Source of the DNA: Candidatus Methanogaster sp.
GTDB taxonomy: Archaea > Halobacteriota > Methanosarcinia > Methanosarcinales > Methanogasteraceae
Direction of reading: 5' to 3'
DNA length: 33,410 nucleotides
NCBI GenBank assembly: GCA_003194445.1
Contig: PQXF01000004.1
Span: forward strand, 110,774 to 144,183
Below, in pieces: positions 8,322 to 15,701 of this stretch (its first letter is position 1; each line of letters starts with the position of its first letter). The notes beneath the pieces were generated by a model. The model saw only the letters and a program-made list of their open reading frames with translations, did not search any database and had not been told where the DNA came from. Position numbers and translations under genes: made by a program.

Positions 8322-9902
8322 TTACCCGTTCAGTATCGTCTCAACTTCGTCCGCGTCCACATCCATTAGGTACGGTATCCCGCTGATCTCGGCAACATCT
8401 TTCGTAAGCGCAGCAATATCTCCACGCTCGATGTACGATAGCCCGAACTTCCGGTTTCCAGCCATCAACTGCTGCATTCCCTGTGCAAGCCTCTGCATGT
8501 ACGTATAGAGCCCGATCGCACCCACAGGAATGGAATCGAATTCCGCACCGAACCGGTGTTTGAGTTCGGTTGAGGTCACGAATATGTCCTCAATCGTCCG
8601 CCCAAAGCGTGAGATGTAGACCGGAACCTCCTTGCTCTCAACCGCTTTGCCAATCGTCTTCCCGACCATTGCGGCAGCGATTGGTCCTCGTGCCATACCG
8701 ATTATCTTGAAGTACGGCGCACCGATTGCCAGCCCCTTGTATGCCTGATCCTCGAACGCGATCCCGCCTGCTACTGCAATGTCGGGCACGTACTCGCCCA
8801 TGTTTGCGAGTTTGTCTGCGTACTGGTAGAGTAGTGAGTAGATCTCGACCTGTGGCATTCCCCATTCGTTCATCATTCTCCACGGGCTCATGCCTGTGCC
8901 GCCGCCGGCTGCGTCCACTGTGAGGAGGTCGATCTTTGCCTTTGATGCGAACTTGATCGCCCGTGCAAGATCTGCGGGTCGGTATGCGCCGGTCTTTAAG
9001 AAGACGTGCTTTGCACCTGCGTTTCTGAGTTCCTGCACACGGTCCATAAAACCGTCTTCTGTGACCATCCCGACTCGTGAGTGCCGTTCGAACTCTGAAA
9101 AGACGCCTCGCTTGAATGCCTCGATTACCTCGGGGTCCGTCGGGTCCGGGAAGACCACATATCCTCTGGATTTTAACATCTGGGCTTTCGCAAGGTCTTT
9201 TATCTTAACCTCGCCGCCGATGTCCTTTGCGCCCTGTCCCCATTTGAGTTCAACGATCTCGATACCCAGTTTATTGAGCGCATACTCCTGAACACCAAGA
9301 CCTGTGTCCTCGACGTTTGCCTGCACGATAGTTCCGGCGTAGCCGTCTCGCTGCCAGTCCTGGTACAGTTTCACCCTCCATTCGAGATCCTCTGAGTATG
9401 TGACCTGCCCGTCCTCGATTACCGTGGTCGGGTCCATTCCACAGACGTTCTCTCCGATTGTAAGCGGAATCCCTGTGATCGCACATCCGACCGCAAGCCC
9501 TTCCCAGTTGTTCTTGGCAACAGCGGTTGAGCCAAGACCCGGGACTATGAACGGGAGCTTGAGCTTGATATCCTTCTTGCTTCCGATTGCAACCTCAAGG
9601 TCTACATTTGAGAAGACCGCAACGTCGCTTGATGCCTCAACTCCGTGTGCTCCGACCGCTGTGCCCATGATGTTGAAGTACGAGAGGTCTACCGGATAGT
9701 CCTTCTCGGCACCTGCTGTGATTAGCCCGTAGGGCTGTGGGTATAGCACCTCTGCCCCTCTGTAGGCCGACTTTCCAATCTCGCACATTCCAATACAGCC
9801 GTCAACGCATGTTGCACACATGCCGCTTACGGTAGTGATCGATCCTTCTGTTCTGTTCTTCGTCAGTGTCGCCGCAGTGGCGTTTGCTTTCGTCAATGTC
9901 AT
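8322..9902 (-). CDS. FMN-binding glutamate synthase-like protein with N-terminal cysteine cluster
   Basis: This 526-residue protein corresponds to the synthase (FMN) domain of GltB. The TIM-barrel signatures are present: LLTVDAAGGGTGMSPWRMMN for substrate and FMN, and VAGGIAFEDQAYKGLAIGAP for phosphate binding. The N-terminus carries Cys29, Cys32, Cys36 and Cys40 (C-x2-C-x3-C-x3-C), suiting an iron-sulfur cluster. The class II glutaminase domain and the GXGXG domain of full glutamate synthase are absent from the protein and from the window. It could use ammonia, receive glutaminase in trans, or oxidise/reduce something else. It is the fourth gene after NuoE-, NuoF- and HoxU-like genes on the same strand, which would supply electrons from NAD(P)H. 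GGAG lies about ten bases before the ATG. Confidence 0.85.
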   Translation of the reverse strand: MTLTKANATAATLTKNRTEGSITTVSGMCATCVDGCIGMCEIGKSAYRGAEVLYPQPYGLITAGAEKDYPVDLSYFNIMGTAVGAHGVEASSDVAVFSNVDLEVAIGSKKDIKLKLPFIVPGLGSTAVAKNNWEGLAVGCAITGIPLTIGENVCGMDPTTVIEDGQVTYSEDLEWRVKLYQDWQRDGYAGTIVQANVEDTGLGVQEYALNKLGIEIVELKWGQGAKDIGGEVKIKDLAKAQMLKSRGYVVFPDPTDPEVIEAFKRGVFSEFERHSRVGMVTEDGFMDRVQELRNAGAKHVFLKTGAYRPADLARAIKFASKAKIDLLTVDAAGGGTGMSPWRMMNEWGMPQVEIYSLLYQYADKLANMGEYVPDIAVAGGIAFEDQAYKGLAIGAPYFKIIGMARGPIAAAMVGKTIGKAVESKEVPVYISRFGRTIEDIFVTSTELKHRFGAEFDSIPVGAIGLYTYMQRLAQGMQQLMAGNRKFGLSYIERGDIAALTKDVAEISGIPYLMDVDADEVETILNG

Positions 9903-9917
9903 ATTCTTTCATCTCCT

Positions 9918-9953
9918 GTATTATATTACTATATTATTATATTATTATATTAG
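9918..9953. repeat. TTA-rich simple-sequence tract
   Basis: About 36 bases of irregular TATTA units occupy the 63-base gap between the HoxU-like stop and the start of the glutamate synthase-like gene, directly upstream of its Shine-Dalgarno site. It could act as an internal promoter (many TATA-like registers) or be a slippage-prone spacer. Confidence 0.5.
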
Positions 9954-9965
9954 TACCTATGATGT

Positions 9966-10667
9966 CTATACTTTCTCCGGCTCCTTTACACATGCCACAC
10001 ACGGATGCATGTAGCAGAGTGCATCATCAGAACCTTCCCCGATGCAGACCGAGTCGATGTTGGTGCAGCCGCCGCACAGGGGGTCTTTTGCCTCGGGTCC
10101 GAGACACCTGAGCTGGCATGCCGGACAGATGTACATGCATGCACCACATGCCTTGCACTGATCAGACTTCATGTCAAATGGTGTGGTGATCTTCCGGTCC
10201 ACACCTCGTCCCACGAACCCGATCGCCTTTGCGCCCATCTGCTCCTCGCACATCCGCACGCAGAGACCGCACAGGATGCAGTCATCATGTTTCGGCTCAA
10301 AGCGCACGCTTGAAATCCCCATCTTGGCAGCCATGTCCTGCAAGACCTTTGAACTTGGACATCTCGCAAGAAGGAGTTCCATGATCATCCTTCTGGATTT
10401 CATCACCCGTCTGGAGTGCGTCCTCACAACCAGCCCGTCCCAGACCGGGTGTGTGCATGAAGCCACCAGTTTTGTGCGATCTCCGCTTCCGATCTCAACA
10501 ACACAGAGCCTGCACGCACCATAAGGGGTCAGCCCCTCGACATAACAGAGTGTCGGGACATCGATTCCGTAGAACCGAATCGCCTCAAGCAGGCTCCAGC
10601 TTGGATCCACGGAGACGCCCACGTTGTTTATCGTCAATGTGATCATACCGTTTTGATTTTCAGTCAT
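9966..10667 (-). CDS. HoxU/NuoG-N-type iron-sulfur subunit
   Basis: This 233-residue electron-transfer subunit has a plant-type [2Fe-2S] domain (Cys41, Cys52, Cys55, Cys71). Two [4Fe-4S] motifs follow (Cys130/133/136/140 and Cys171/174/177/181), and then an unusually cysteine-rich tail (Cys184, 188, 198, 201, 208, 218, 223, 226) that could hold a further cluster. The His-Cys3 cluster region of classical NuoG/HoxU is reduced to a single cysteine (LLLARCPSS). The protein would carry electrons between the NuoEF-like NAD(P)H module and the FMN enzyme downstream. Its Shine-Dalgarno site GGAGTGA overlaps the stop codon of the preceding gene, indicating tight co-translation. No hydrogenase subunit is encoded nearby. 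Confidence 0.88.
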   Translation of the reverse strand: MTENQNGMITLTINNVGVSVDPSWSLLEAIRFYGIDVPTLCYVEGLTPYGACRLCVVEIGSGDRTKLVASCTHPVWDGLVVRTHSRRVMKSRRMIMELLLARCPSSKVLQDMAAKMGISSVRFEPKHDDCILCGLCVRMCEEQMGAKAIGFVGRGVDRKITTPFDMKSDQCKACGACMYICPACQLRCLGPEAKDPLCGGCTNIDSVCIGEGSDDALCYMHPCVACVKEPEKV

Positions 10668-10671
10668 GGTA

Positions 10672-12525
10672 TCACTCCTTCCTCACTGCATCGAATTTGC
10701 AGACATCATAGCAGATCCCGCACTTGATACACTTACCTGCATTGATTGTGTGCACCTGTTTCGCATCACCAGTGATTGCACCCTCAGGGCAGGCTTTCAG
10801 ACACGCACCGCATCCGGTACATGCTGCTTCATCGATTATGTAGTGGATCAAACTCTTACAGACACCAGCCGGACACCGTTTCTCCTTGATGTGTGCGATG
10901 TACTCGTCTCTGAAGTATGCAATCGTTGTCAGGACCGGGTTTGCAGCTGATGTGCCAAGACCGCAGAGCGATGCATCGGTCAGCAGTTCACAGAGGTCTT
11001 CTAAGAGTTCGATGTCGCCTTCTCTTCCTCTGCCCTCGCATATCCTTCCGAGAACCTCACCCATCCTGCAAAGCCCTTCCCTGCATGGCACACATTTGCC
11101 GCAGGACTCGCCTTCAAGGAAATCGATGAAGTAACGCGCCATATCGACCATACAAGTATCCTCGTCCATCACGATCATGCCGCCGGAACCCATCATCGAG
11201 CCGTGTTCAGAGAGACTCTCGTAGTCCACAGGTAGATCAAGCAGACTTTCGGGTATACAGCCTCCGGATGGACCGCCAGTCTGCACAGCCTTGAACTTCT
11301 TGCCGCCAGAAATTCCGCCGCCGATATCATAGATAACCTCGCGCAGGGTGATTCCCATCGGAACCTCTACAAGCCCGGTGTTGTTGATCTTGCCGACAAG
11401 CGAAAATATCTTGGTTCCCTTGCTTGACTCTGTGCCGATTTCGCTGTACCAGCCGGAACCATTGTTTATGATGAGTGGGACGTTTGCCCACGTCTCAACA
11501 TTGTTCAGGTTCGTTGGCATGTCCCAGAGCCCTTTCTCGGTCGTGTGGATGTATTTCGGGCTTGGATCTCCGGGTTTACCCTCGATCGATGCCATGAGCG
11601 CGGTAGATTCTCCACAGACAAATGCGCCGCCGCCCCGACTGATCTTAACATCAAAATCGAACCCGGAACCGAGTATCTCCTCGCCGAGGAGTCCGTGTTT
11701 CTCTGCCTGTTTGATTGCGATCTCGAGGTTCTTGACAGCAAGCGGGTACTCGTGCCTGACATACACATAGCCCTCGTGTGAGCCGACCGCAAACGCACCG
11801 ATGATCATGCCCTCCAGAATAGAGTGCGGGTTGCCTTCAAGCAGACTGCGATCCATGTATGCACCAGGATCGCCCTCGTCTGCATTGCAGATCACGTACT
11901 TTGTCTCGCCTTCGGAATCTCGACATGCTTCCCATTTCCTGCCAGTCGAAAATCCTGCGCCACCTCTCCCGCGCAAGTCCGACGCCTTGATCTCGTCTAT
12001 GACCTCGTCCGGATTCATGGTCTGTAATACTTTTGCGAGTGCAGAATATCCGCCGATCGCTATGTAATCGAGGATGCTTGCAGGATCGATCCTGACATTA
12101 TCGCCAAAAACGAGTCTTGTCTGCGCCTTGTAGAAGTTGACGTCGTTTTCGTTCGTGATCGTCTCATCGGTTGCAGGATCAACATATAACAATCTGTCGA
12201 TTACGTTGTGGTTGGTGATCGTTTCAGAGACGATCTCCGCTGCATCATCCGGTGCCACGCGCTGGTAGAATATTCCGGCGGGGTTAATAACAACGATCGG
12301 ACCCCTCTCACAAAAACCATGGCACCCGGTTGCTCTGACCTCGACATTGCCGTCCTGTTTCTGTGCAACAAGTTCGCTTTTGATCGCCTCGATGACACGT
12401 TCACAGTTGTAGGCGTGACAGCCAGTCCCGTTACAGATCGTGATGACAAGCTTCTCTGGATCCCGCTCACTCTGCAACTGTTCTCGCAGTTCTTCCAGTT
12501 CTGCAGGATTTCGTATTTTGCTCAA
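10672..12525 (-). CDS. NuoF/HydB-type NAD(P)H-binding flavoprotein subunit
   Basis: This 617-residue subunit has a modular architecture. A thioredoxin-like [2Fe-2S] domain (Cys31, Cys36, Cys68, Cys72) comes first. The 51-kDa NADH/FMN domain follows, with RGRGGAGFSTGRKWE and NADEGDPGAYMDR, then an SLBB segment and an N3-type cluster motif CGKCVPCREG. A C-terminal pair of [4Fe-4S] motifs ends it (CTGCGACLKACP and CIKCGICYDVCK). This order is typical of HydB/HndC/HoxF-like subunits of NAD(P)-linked and electron-bifurcating enzymes. The start is TTG with GAGGTGA five to seven bases upstream. It lies 25 bases after the NuoE-like gene. Confidence 0.93.
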   Translation of the reverse strand: MSKIRNPAELEELREQLQSERDPEKLVITICNGTGCHAYNCERVIEAIKSELVAQKQDGNVEVRATGCHGFCERGPIVVINPAGIFYQRVAPDDAAEIVSETITNHNVIDRLLYVDPATDETITNENDVNFYKAQTRLVFGDNVRIDPASILDYIAIGGYSALAKVLQTMNPDEVIDEIKASDLRGRGGAGFSTGRKWEACRDSEGETKYVICNADEGDPGAYMDRSLLEGNPHSILEGMIIGAFAVGSHEGYVYVRHEYPLAVKNLEIAIKQAEKHGLLGEEILGSGFDFDVKISRGGGAFVCGESTALMASIEGKPGDPSPKYIHTTEKGLWDMPTNLNNVETWANVPLIINNGSGWYSEIGTESSKGTKIFSLVGKINNTGLVEVPMGITLREVIYDIGGGISGGKKFKAVQTGGPSGGCIPESLLDLPVDYESLSEHGSMMGSGGMIVMDEDTCMVDMARYFIDFLEGESCGKCVPCREGLCRMGEVLGRICEGRGREGDIELLEDLCELLTDASLCGLGTSAANPVLTTIAYFRDEYIAHIKEKRCPAGVCKSLIHYIIDEAACTGCGACLKACPEGAITGDAKQVHTINAGKCIKCGICYDVCKFDAVRKE

Positions 12526-12550
12526 CTTTCCTCACCTCTTCTTGATACTA

Positions 12551-13018
12551 TCATGTTTTCAGAATCTCCCGCACCTTCGCAGGCGTCATCTGCCCGTGAT
12601 ACTCATCGTCAATCATGATGATCGGTCCGAGCGCGCAGGCTCCGAGACAGTTGACTGTTTCAAGCGTGAACTCGCCATCATCGGTGGTGCCGCCAGCCCT
12701 CACGTTCAGGTCGCGCTCGATCTCCTCAAGAATTGCTTGCGCACCCCTGACATGACATGCCGTTCCGAGACAGACATGTATGCTGCGCCTGCCCCGGGGT
12801 ACGAGGCTGAACGCCTTGAAGAATGTAGCTACACTGTATACCTGGATCAATGGAACCTGCAATCGCTCGGCAACATGTCGCAGAGCGTCTGCTGGCAGGT
12901 AACTACACTCAGTCTGGATATCCTGCAATATCGATACCAACACCTCGACATCAGAGTTGTGTCGGTCTATGATGGAATCGACAGCAGCGATATCGGTAAC
13001 ATCTTGCTCCTTTTTCAT
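12551..13018 (-). CDS. NuoE/HydC-type [2Fe-2S] subunit
   Basis: This 155-residue thioredoxin-like [2Fe-2S] protein of the 24-kDa complex I family has ligands Cys83, Cys88, Cys124 and Cys128 in HVCLGTACHVRG and NCLGACALGP. It is full length for the family. It is the first gene of the minus-strand electron-transfer operon and pairs with the NuoF-like subunit. A TATA box at 13054-13063 lies about 40 bases before the ATG, and an AAGAGGCGAT ribosome site sits in the very short leader. Confidence 0.94.
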   Translation of the reverse strand: MKKEQDVTDIAAVDSIIDRHNSDVEVLVSILQDIQTECSYLPADALRHVAERLQVPLIQVYSVATFFKAFSLVPRGRRSIHVCLGTACHVRGAQAILEEIERDLNVRAGGTTDDGEFTLETVNCLGACALGPIIMIDDEYHGQMTPAKVREILKT

Positions 13019-13053
13019 TAAAATCGCCTCTTATTGTTACATTTCAGTATTAA

Positions 13054-13063
13054 CATATATAAT
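13054..13063 (-). promoter_or_regulatory. TATA box of the nuoE-nuoF-hoxU operon
   Basis: ATTATATATG on the minus strand lies about 40 bases from the start codon of the NuoE-like gene, predicting a leader of about 15 bases. It drives the divergent arrangement with the TATA box at 13151-13159. Confidence 0.55.
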
Positions 13064-13083
13064 TGCAGATGTGATCGTGATCT

Positions 13084-13099
13084 TCTGAACTTCATCAGA
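13084..13099. promoter_or_regulatory. Candidate operator: inverted repeat TCTGA-N6-TCAGA
   Basis: This perfect five-base inverted repeat with a six-base spacer sits some 20 bases upstream of the nuoE TATA box. Its geometry resembles known NrpR operators (short half-sites about six bases apart), but the half-site sequence differs from the Methanococcus consensus as I remember it. Short inverted repeats arise by chance, so this is tentative. Confidence 0.2.
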
Positions 13100-13150
13100 T
13101 AGTGATTGCTGGATTCTACTATAAAAATATGGTGGAAGGTGATAGAAAGT

Positions 13151-13207
13151 TTTATATAGTAGTTAGTAGGTAACCTATTGCTGTTAAATTGGTGATGACT
13201 GGAGGGG
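13151..13207 (+). promoter_or_regulatory. TATA box and ribosome binding site of the 31-codon ORF
   Basis: TTTATATAG (13151-13159) is a strong TATA box. Transcription would begin near 13181. GGAGGGG at 13201-13207 precedes the ATG at 13213 by five bases. All three elements are correctly spaced. Confidence 0.5.
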
Positions 13208-13212
13208 TAAAC

Positions 13213-13308
13213 ATGAATATTAGAACACCGAACGCTAACGATGAGAACACGGACAACCAAGCGCTCCGGAAGCGTTGTACCGAGATCTGGACAAAGACCA
13301 TCCAGTAG
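13213..13308 (+). CDS. 31-residue ORF with well-formed promoter (function unknown)
   Basis: The ORF runs MNIRTPNANDENTDNQALRKR... and stops at TAG 13306-13308. It is hydrophilic and rich in Asn and charged residues, and I do not recognise it. Its promoter and ribosome site are better than those of most genes here, which argues that it is expressed. It may be a genuine microprotein, a leader peptide, or the 5' remnant of a longer gene: the next frame stays open for about 90 codons afterwards (DLDKDHPVDYSHLNI...) without recognisable homology. It is divergent from the electron-transfer operon. Confidence 0.4.
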   Translation: MNIRTPNANDENTDNQALRKRCTEIWTKTIQ

Positions 13309-13479
13309 ATTACTCACACCTAAACATCCGGGGCTGTGCTGGACGTGTGAATTTTGGAATGTTGAATAAAGGCTCTGCATGCACGGGGCGCGGAGCCGGG
13401 GCAATTTTGTTGATGAGATTCCGGGGCTATGGTTATGGTAGCCGCGTCATCCCATCCTCATGTCCTCGAGATCCGTACC

Positions 13480-13516
13480 AAAAAATGAACGCGCAACAAC
13501 GCAAAAAAAGCGCGTT
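13480..13516 (-). terminator. Terminator downstream of the amidotransferase gene
   Basis: A seven-base stem AACGCGC (13488-13494) / GCGCGTT (13510-13516) is followed on the minus strand by a run of six T. It sits 30 bases past the stop at 13545. Confidence 0.5.
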
Positions 13517-13544
13517 TCATCACTCTGTCGCAAACAACGCTTCA

Positions 13545-14252
13545 CTATAAACCCCCATATTCGTCCTCGATCCCGTCGAGCAAGATCTCGCTGTACCCGC
13601 GCAGATCGACAAGGCGCTCCCGGTGATCTGCGAGCAGCTCCCTCTCGCTCTGCACATACTCGCCCGGAACCAGTTCGTCACCACAGTACTCGACCAGCCG
13701 CCGGATGCTCTCAAGGGTCGTGTCGAGATGGAACTGCAGCCCGATGATCCTGCCTTCGTACTCAAACGCCTGATTCCGGCATGCATTCGACTCTGCGATC
13801 CACGTTGCGCCCGGCGGCAGGTCGAATGTGTCGCCGTGCCAGTGAAACGCGGTGAACCGTTCCGGGAGGCGGCTGAATGCCCGGGATCTGCTGGCAGCGT
13901 CAGTGAGCCGCACGTCTAACCACCCGATCTCGGGGTACTGGTTCGTGTGGATTTTCGCGCCAAGAACGCTTGCGATCAGCTGGGCGCCGAGACAGACTCC
14001 GAGAACGATTCTGCCGGCGTCGATTGCATCTTCGATGAATGTCTTCTCTCTGGCAAGCCATGGGAACCTGTCTTCCTCGTAGATGTTCATCGGACCGCCC
14101 ATCACGATCAGCCAGTCGAACTCTTCCGGTTCCGGTAGCGGATCGTTGTTGTAGAGTTGTGTATCCGATATCTGATGCCCTTTTGAGAGCGCCCAGTTCT
14201 CGATGTTTCCAAGTCCCTCAAACGGGACGTGCCGCAGGTAATGGATTCTCAT
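13545..14252 (-). CDS. Class I glutamine amidotransferase (GuaA-type GATase domain protein)
   Basis: This 235-residue stand-alone class I GATase has its nucleophile cysteine in GVCLGAQL and the catalytic histidine in LQFHLD. The family-typical early motif is WLIVMGGPMNIYEED. Such proteins release ammonia from glutamine or hydrolyse gamma-glutamyl bonds, as gamma-glutamyl peptidases do. The partner synthetase, if any, is not adjacent. The ATG at 14252 is preferred over GTG 14255 because GAGGAAA lies about eight bases upstream. It is monocistronic, and a minus-strand terminator follows. Confidence 0.88.
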   Translation of the reverse strand: MRIHYLRHVPFEGLGNIENWALSKGHQISDTQLYNNDPLPEPEEFDWLIVMGGPMNIYEEDRFPWLAREKTFIEDAIDAGRIVLGVCLGAQLIASVLGAKIHTNQYPEIGWLDVRLTDAASRSRAFSRLPERFTAFHWHGDTFDLPPGATWIAESNACRNQAFEYEGRIIGLQFHLDTTLESIRRLVEYCGDELVPGEYVQSERELLADHRERLVDLRGYSEILLDGIEDEYGGL

Positions 14253-14345
14253 CACAGTTTCCTCTTTTCAATACTTAAGTCGTGGACGGGACTTCTCAAA
14301 GGTTTTTTGCTATCAGTCAGTGAGCAAACCGCAAATCCCGCCCAA

Positions 14346-14498
14346 TCAAGCACCATTCCATTCCTCGCAATCGATCGGGTTATCCCGGAATTCAAGTGTA
14401 CTCTCGGATGCCTTCGTCAGATCACTGAAGTTGTCCGGGGACTCCCGCACAACGAAAAGAACAACCCCGGTCCTCTTGAGGGGGAGTTTGGAGATCAT
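14346..14498 (-). CDS. 50-residue antitoxin-tail-like ORF coupled to RhuM-like gene
   Basis: The ATG overlaps the stop of the RhuM-like gene (ATGA, 14498-14495). The product reads MISKLPLKRTGVVLFVVRES... and ends with SESTLEFRDNPIDCEEWNGA. That C-terminal block resembles the end of small antitoxin-like proteins that finish in (S)xDFWDNPxDxxWN. It is a plausible small partner of the upstream gene or a 3' fragment of a lost one. Function is unknown. Confidence 0.45.
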   Translation of the reverse strand: MISKLPLKRTGVVLFVVRESPDNFSDLTKASESTLEFRDNPIDCEEWNGA

Positions 14499-15532
14499 GC
14501 GCCAGCCTCCCGCGGATTTCCCTGAATGCGTTTTATCTCCCTGTCGAAATCGCTTTCAAACAAACGATCCTGTACAATGCGATATTTTTCAAATTCACTC
14601 TCGGCAAACTCTTTGGCGATTTGTGCCGTAACCTTACCGCTATCTCGTAAAATATCTCGATCATCAAACTCCAGAAAAAGATCAAGCCGCTTCGCCCAGT
14701 CCTCCATGGTCATGGGAATTTTTCGCTTGGCTCGTTCTTCCGCCAGTTCCAGATAAGAGTTAACAATCCGTCCAAGCGATTCGAGTTCATTCTGGGAAAG
14801 ATAGTTTTTTGCGACTGAAACATCGGTTTTCAGGATTTTACCATCCGGACTGCATTCCCATGAAGTAAGCCCCATCTGCTCTTTGTTGCTGTCGGCGCGC
14901 CGCATAATCAGCTCCGCCGCCGTATGCCCATGGATGGCGAAATGCAACTTGTTTTGAACCCTGGCAAAGAATTCCCGGGTCGTTGGTGCATCCTTGTTGT
15001 AGTCCACACTTGTTGCGTAAATGTCGGTGATCTTCTGGTAAAACCTGCGCTCGCTCAGTCTAATCTCCCGGATTTCTTCCAACAACCGTTCAAAATAGTC
15101 TTCCCCAAGAAAAGAACCGTTTTCCATGCGTTTCCAGTCAAGCACATAGCCCTTAACCGCAAATTCTCTCAGCACCTGGGTCGCCCACTGTCGAAATTGA
15201 GTGGCACGTTTGGAATTGACCCGGTAGCCCACGGAAATAATAGCATCAATGTTATAGAAATTCGTATTATAATTCTTGCCATCCGCAGCAGTTGTTCGGA
15301 ATTTCCGAATAACTGAATCCTGCTGCAACTCCCCGCCGGCAAAGATATTTTTCAAGTGCTCATTGACGGTTGGAATGGTAACATCAAACAGAGCAGCCAT
15401 CAGTTTCTGGGTCAACCAGATGGTTTCATCCTCATAGCGCACTTCAATTCCATCAGCGCCGCTTTGTGTGGTGAAAATCAAAAACTCTGCCGTACTGTTG
15501 CGGATTTGCAACTTTTTGTCCTTTTTGATCAT
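14495..15532 (-). CDS. RhuM-family virulence/defence-associated protein
   Basis: This intact 345-residue RhuM-family member has an N-terminal DNA-binding-like region with IWLTQKLMAALFDVTIPTVNEHL, RKFRTTAADGKNYNTNFYN, and YRVNSKRATQFRQWATQVLR. The C-terminal half is a conserved helical domain (FHFAIHGHTAAELI-like block, MTMEDWAKRLDLFLEF). RhuM genes often sit inside type I restriction-modification loci or integrated elements; their biochemical role is unknown. The ATG overlaps the stop of a 56-codon ORF (ATGA), and the stop overlaps the start of a 50-codon ORF. It is about 45% identical by eye to the frameshifted relative upstream, so this is a diverged tandem pair. Confidence 0.85.
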   Translation of the reverse strand: MIKKDKKLQIRNSTAEFLIFTTQSGADGIEVRYEDETIWLTQKLMAALFDVTIPTVNEHLKNIFAGGELQQDSVIRKFRTTAADGKNYNTNFYNIDAIISVGYRVNSKRATQFRQWATQVLREFAVKGYVLDWKRMENGSFLGEDYFERLLEEIREIRLSERRFYQKITDIYATSVDYNKDAPTTREFFARVQNKLHFAIHGHTAAELIMRRADSNKEQMGLTSWECSPDGKILKTDVSVAKNYLSQNELESLGRIVNSYLELAEERAKRKIPMTMEDWAKRLDLFLEFDDRDILRDSGKVTAQIAKEFAESEFEKYRIVQDRLFESDFDREIKRIQGNPREAGA

Positions 15533-15699
15533 GGCATTCCATCCTCCAACAAGGGGGTGGCACGCACCTTTCCGGTGAGCAGGTCCTGCATGAGGGCGAT
15601 TATGTTCCAGTCTGGCATGTTTAGGTGAAAATGCAAGGCGTTTTCGACATGGTTCTTTTCGTCGAGTTTGATGTGCGGGGGTGTTTTGTTCCGGGTCAT
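15529..15699 (-). CDS. 56-residue ORF resembling an HsdR N-terminal fragment
   Basis: It reads MTRNKTPPHIKLDEKNHVEN, then LHFHLNMPDWNIIALMQDL and a short tail ending ATPLLEDGMP. The KNHVEN...W(N)II pattern resembles the N-terminus of type I restriction (HsdR) subunits, which suggests a leftover piece of a restriction locus. It starts two bases after the upstream RhuM pseudogene ends and overlaps the next RhuM gene by ATGA. It may now be only a translational coupler. Confidence 0.4.
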   Translation of the reverse strand: MTRNKTPPHIKLDEKNHVENALHFHLNMPDWNIIALMQDLLTGKVRATPLLEDGMP

Positions 15700-15701
15700 G
15701 A

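Noticed and set aside
13275-13550. 91-codon frame after the 31-codon ORF
   Set aside because: It begins at TTG without a ribosome site, runs through a GC-rich segment and the terminator hairpin, and shows no protein-like motif.
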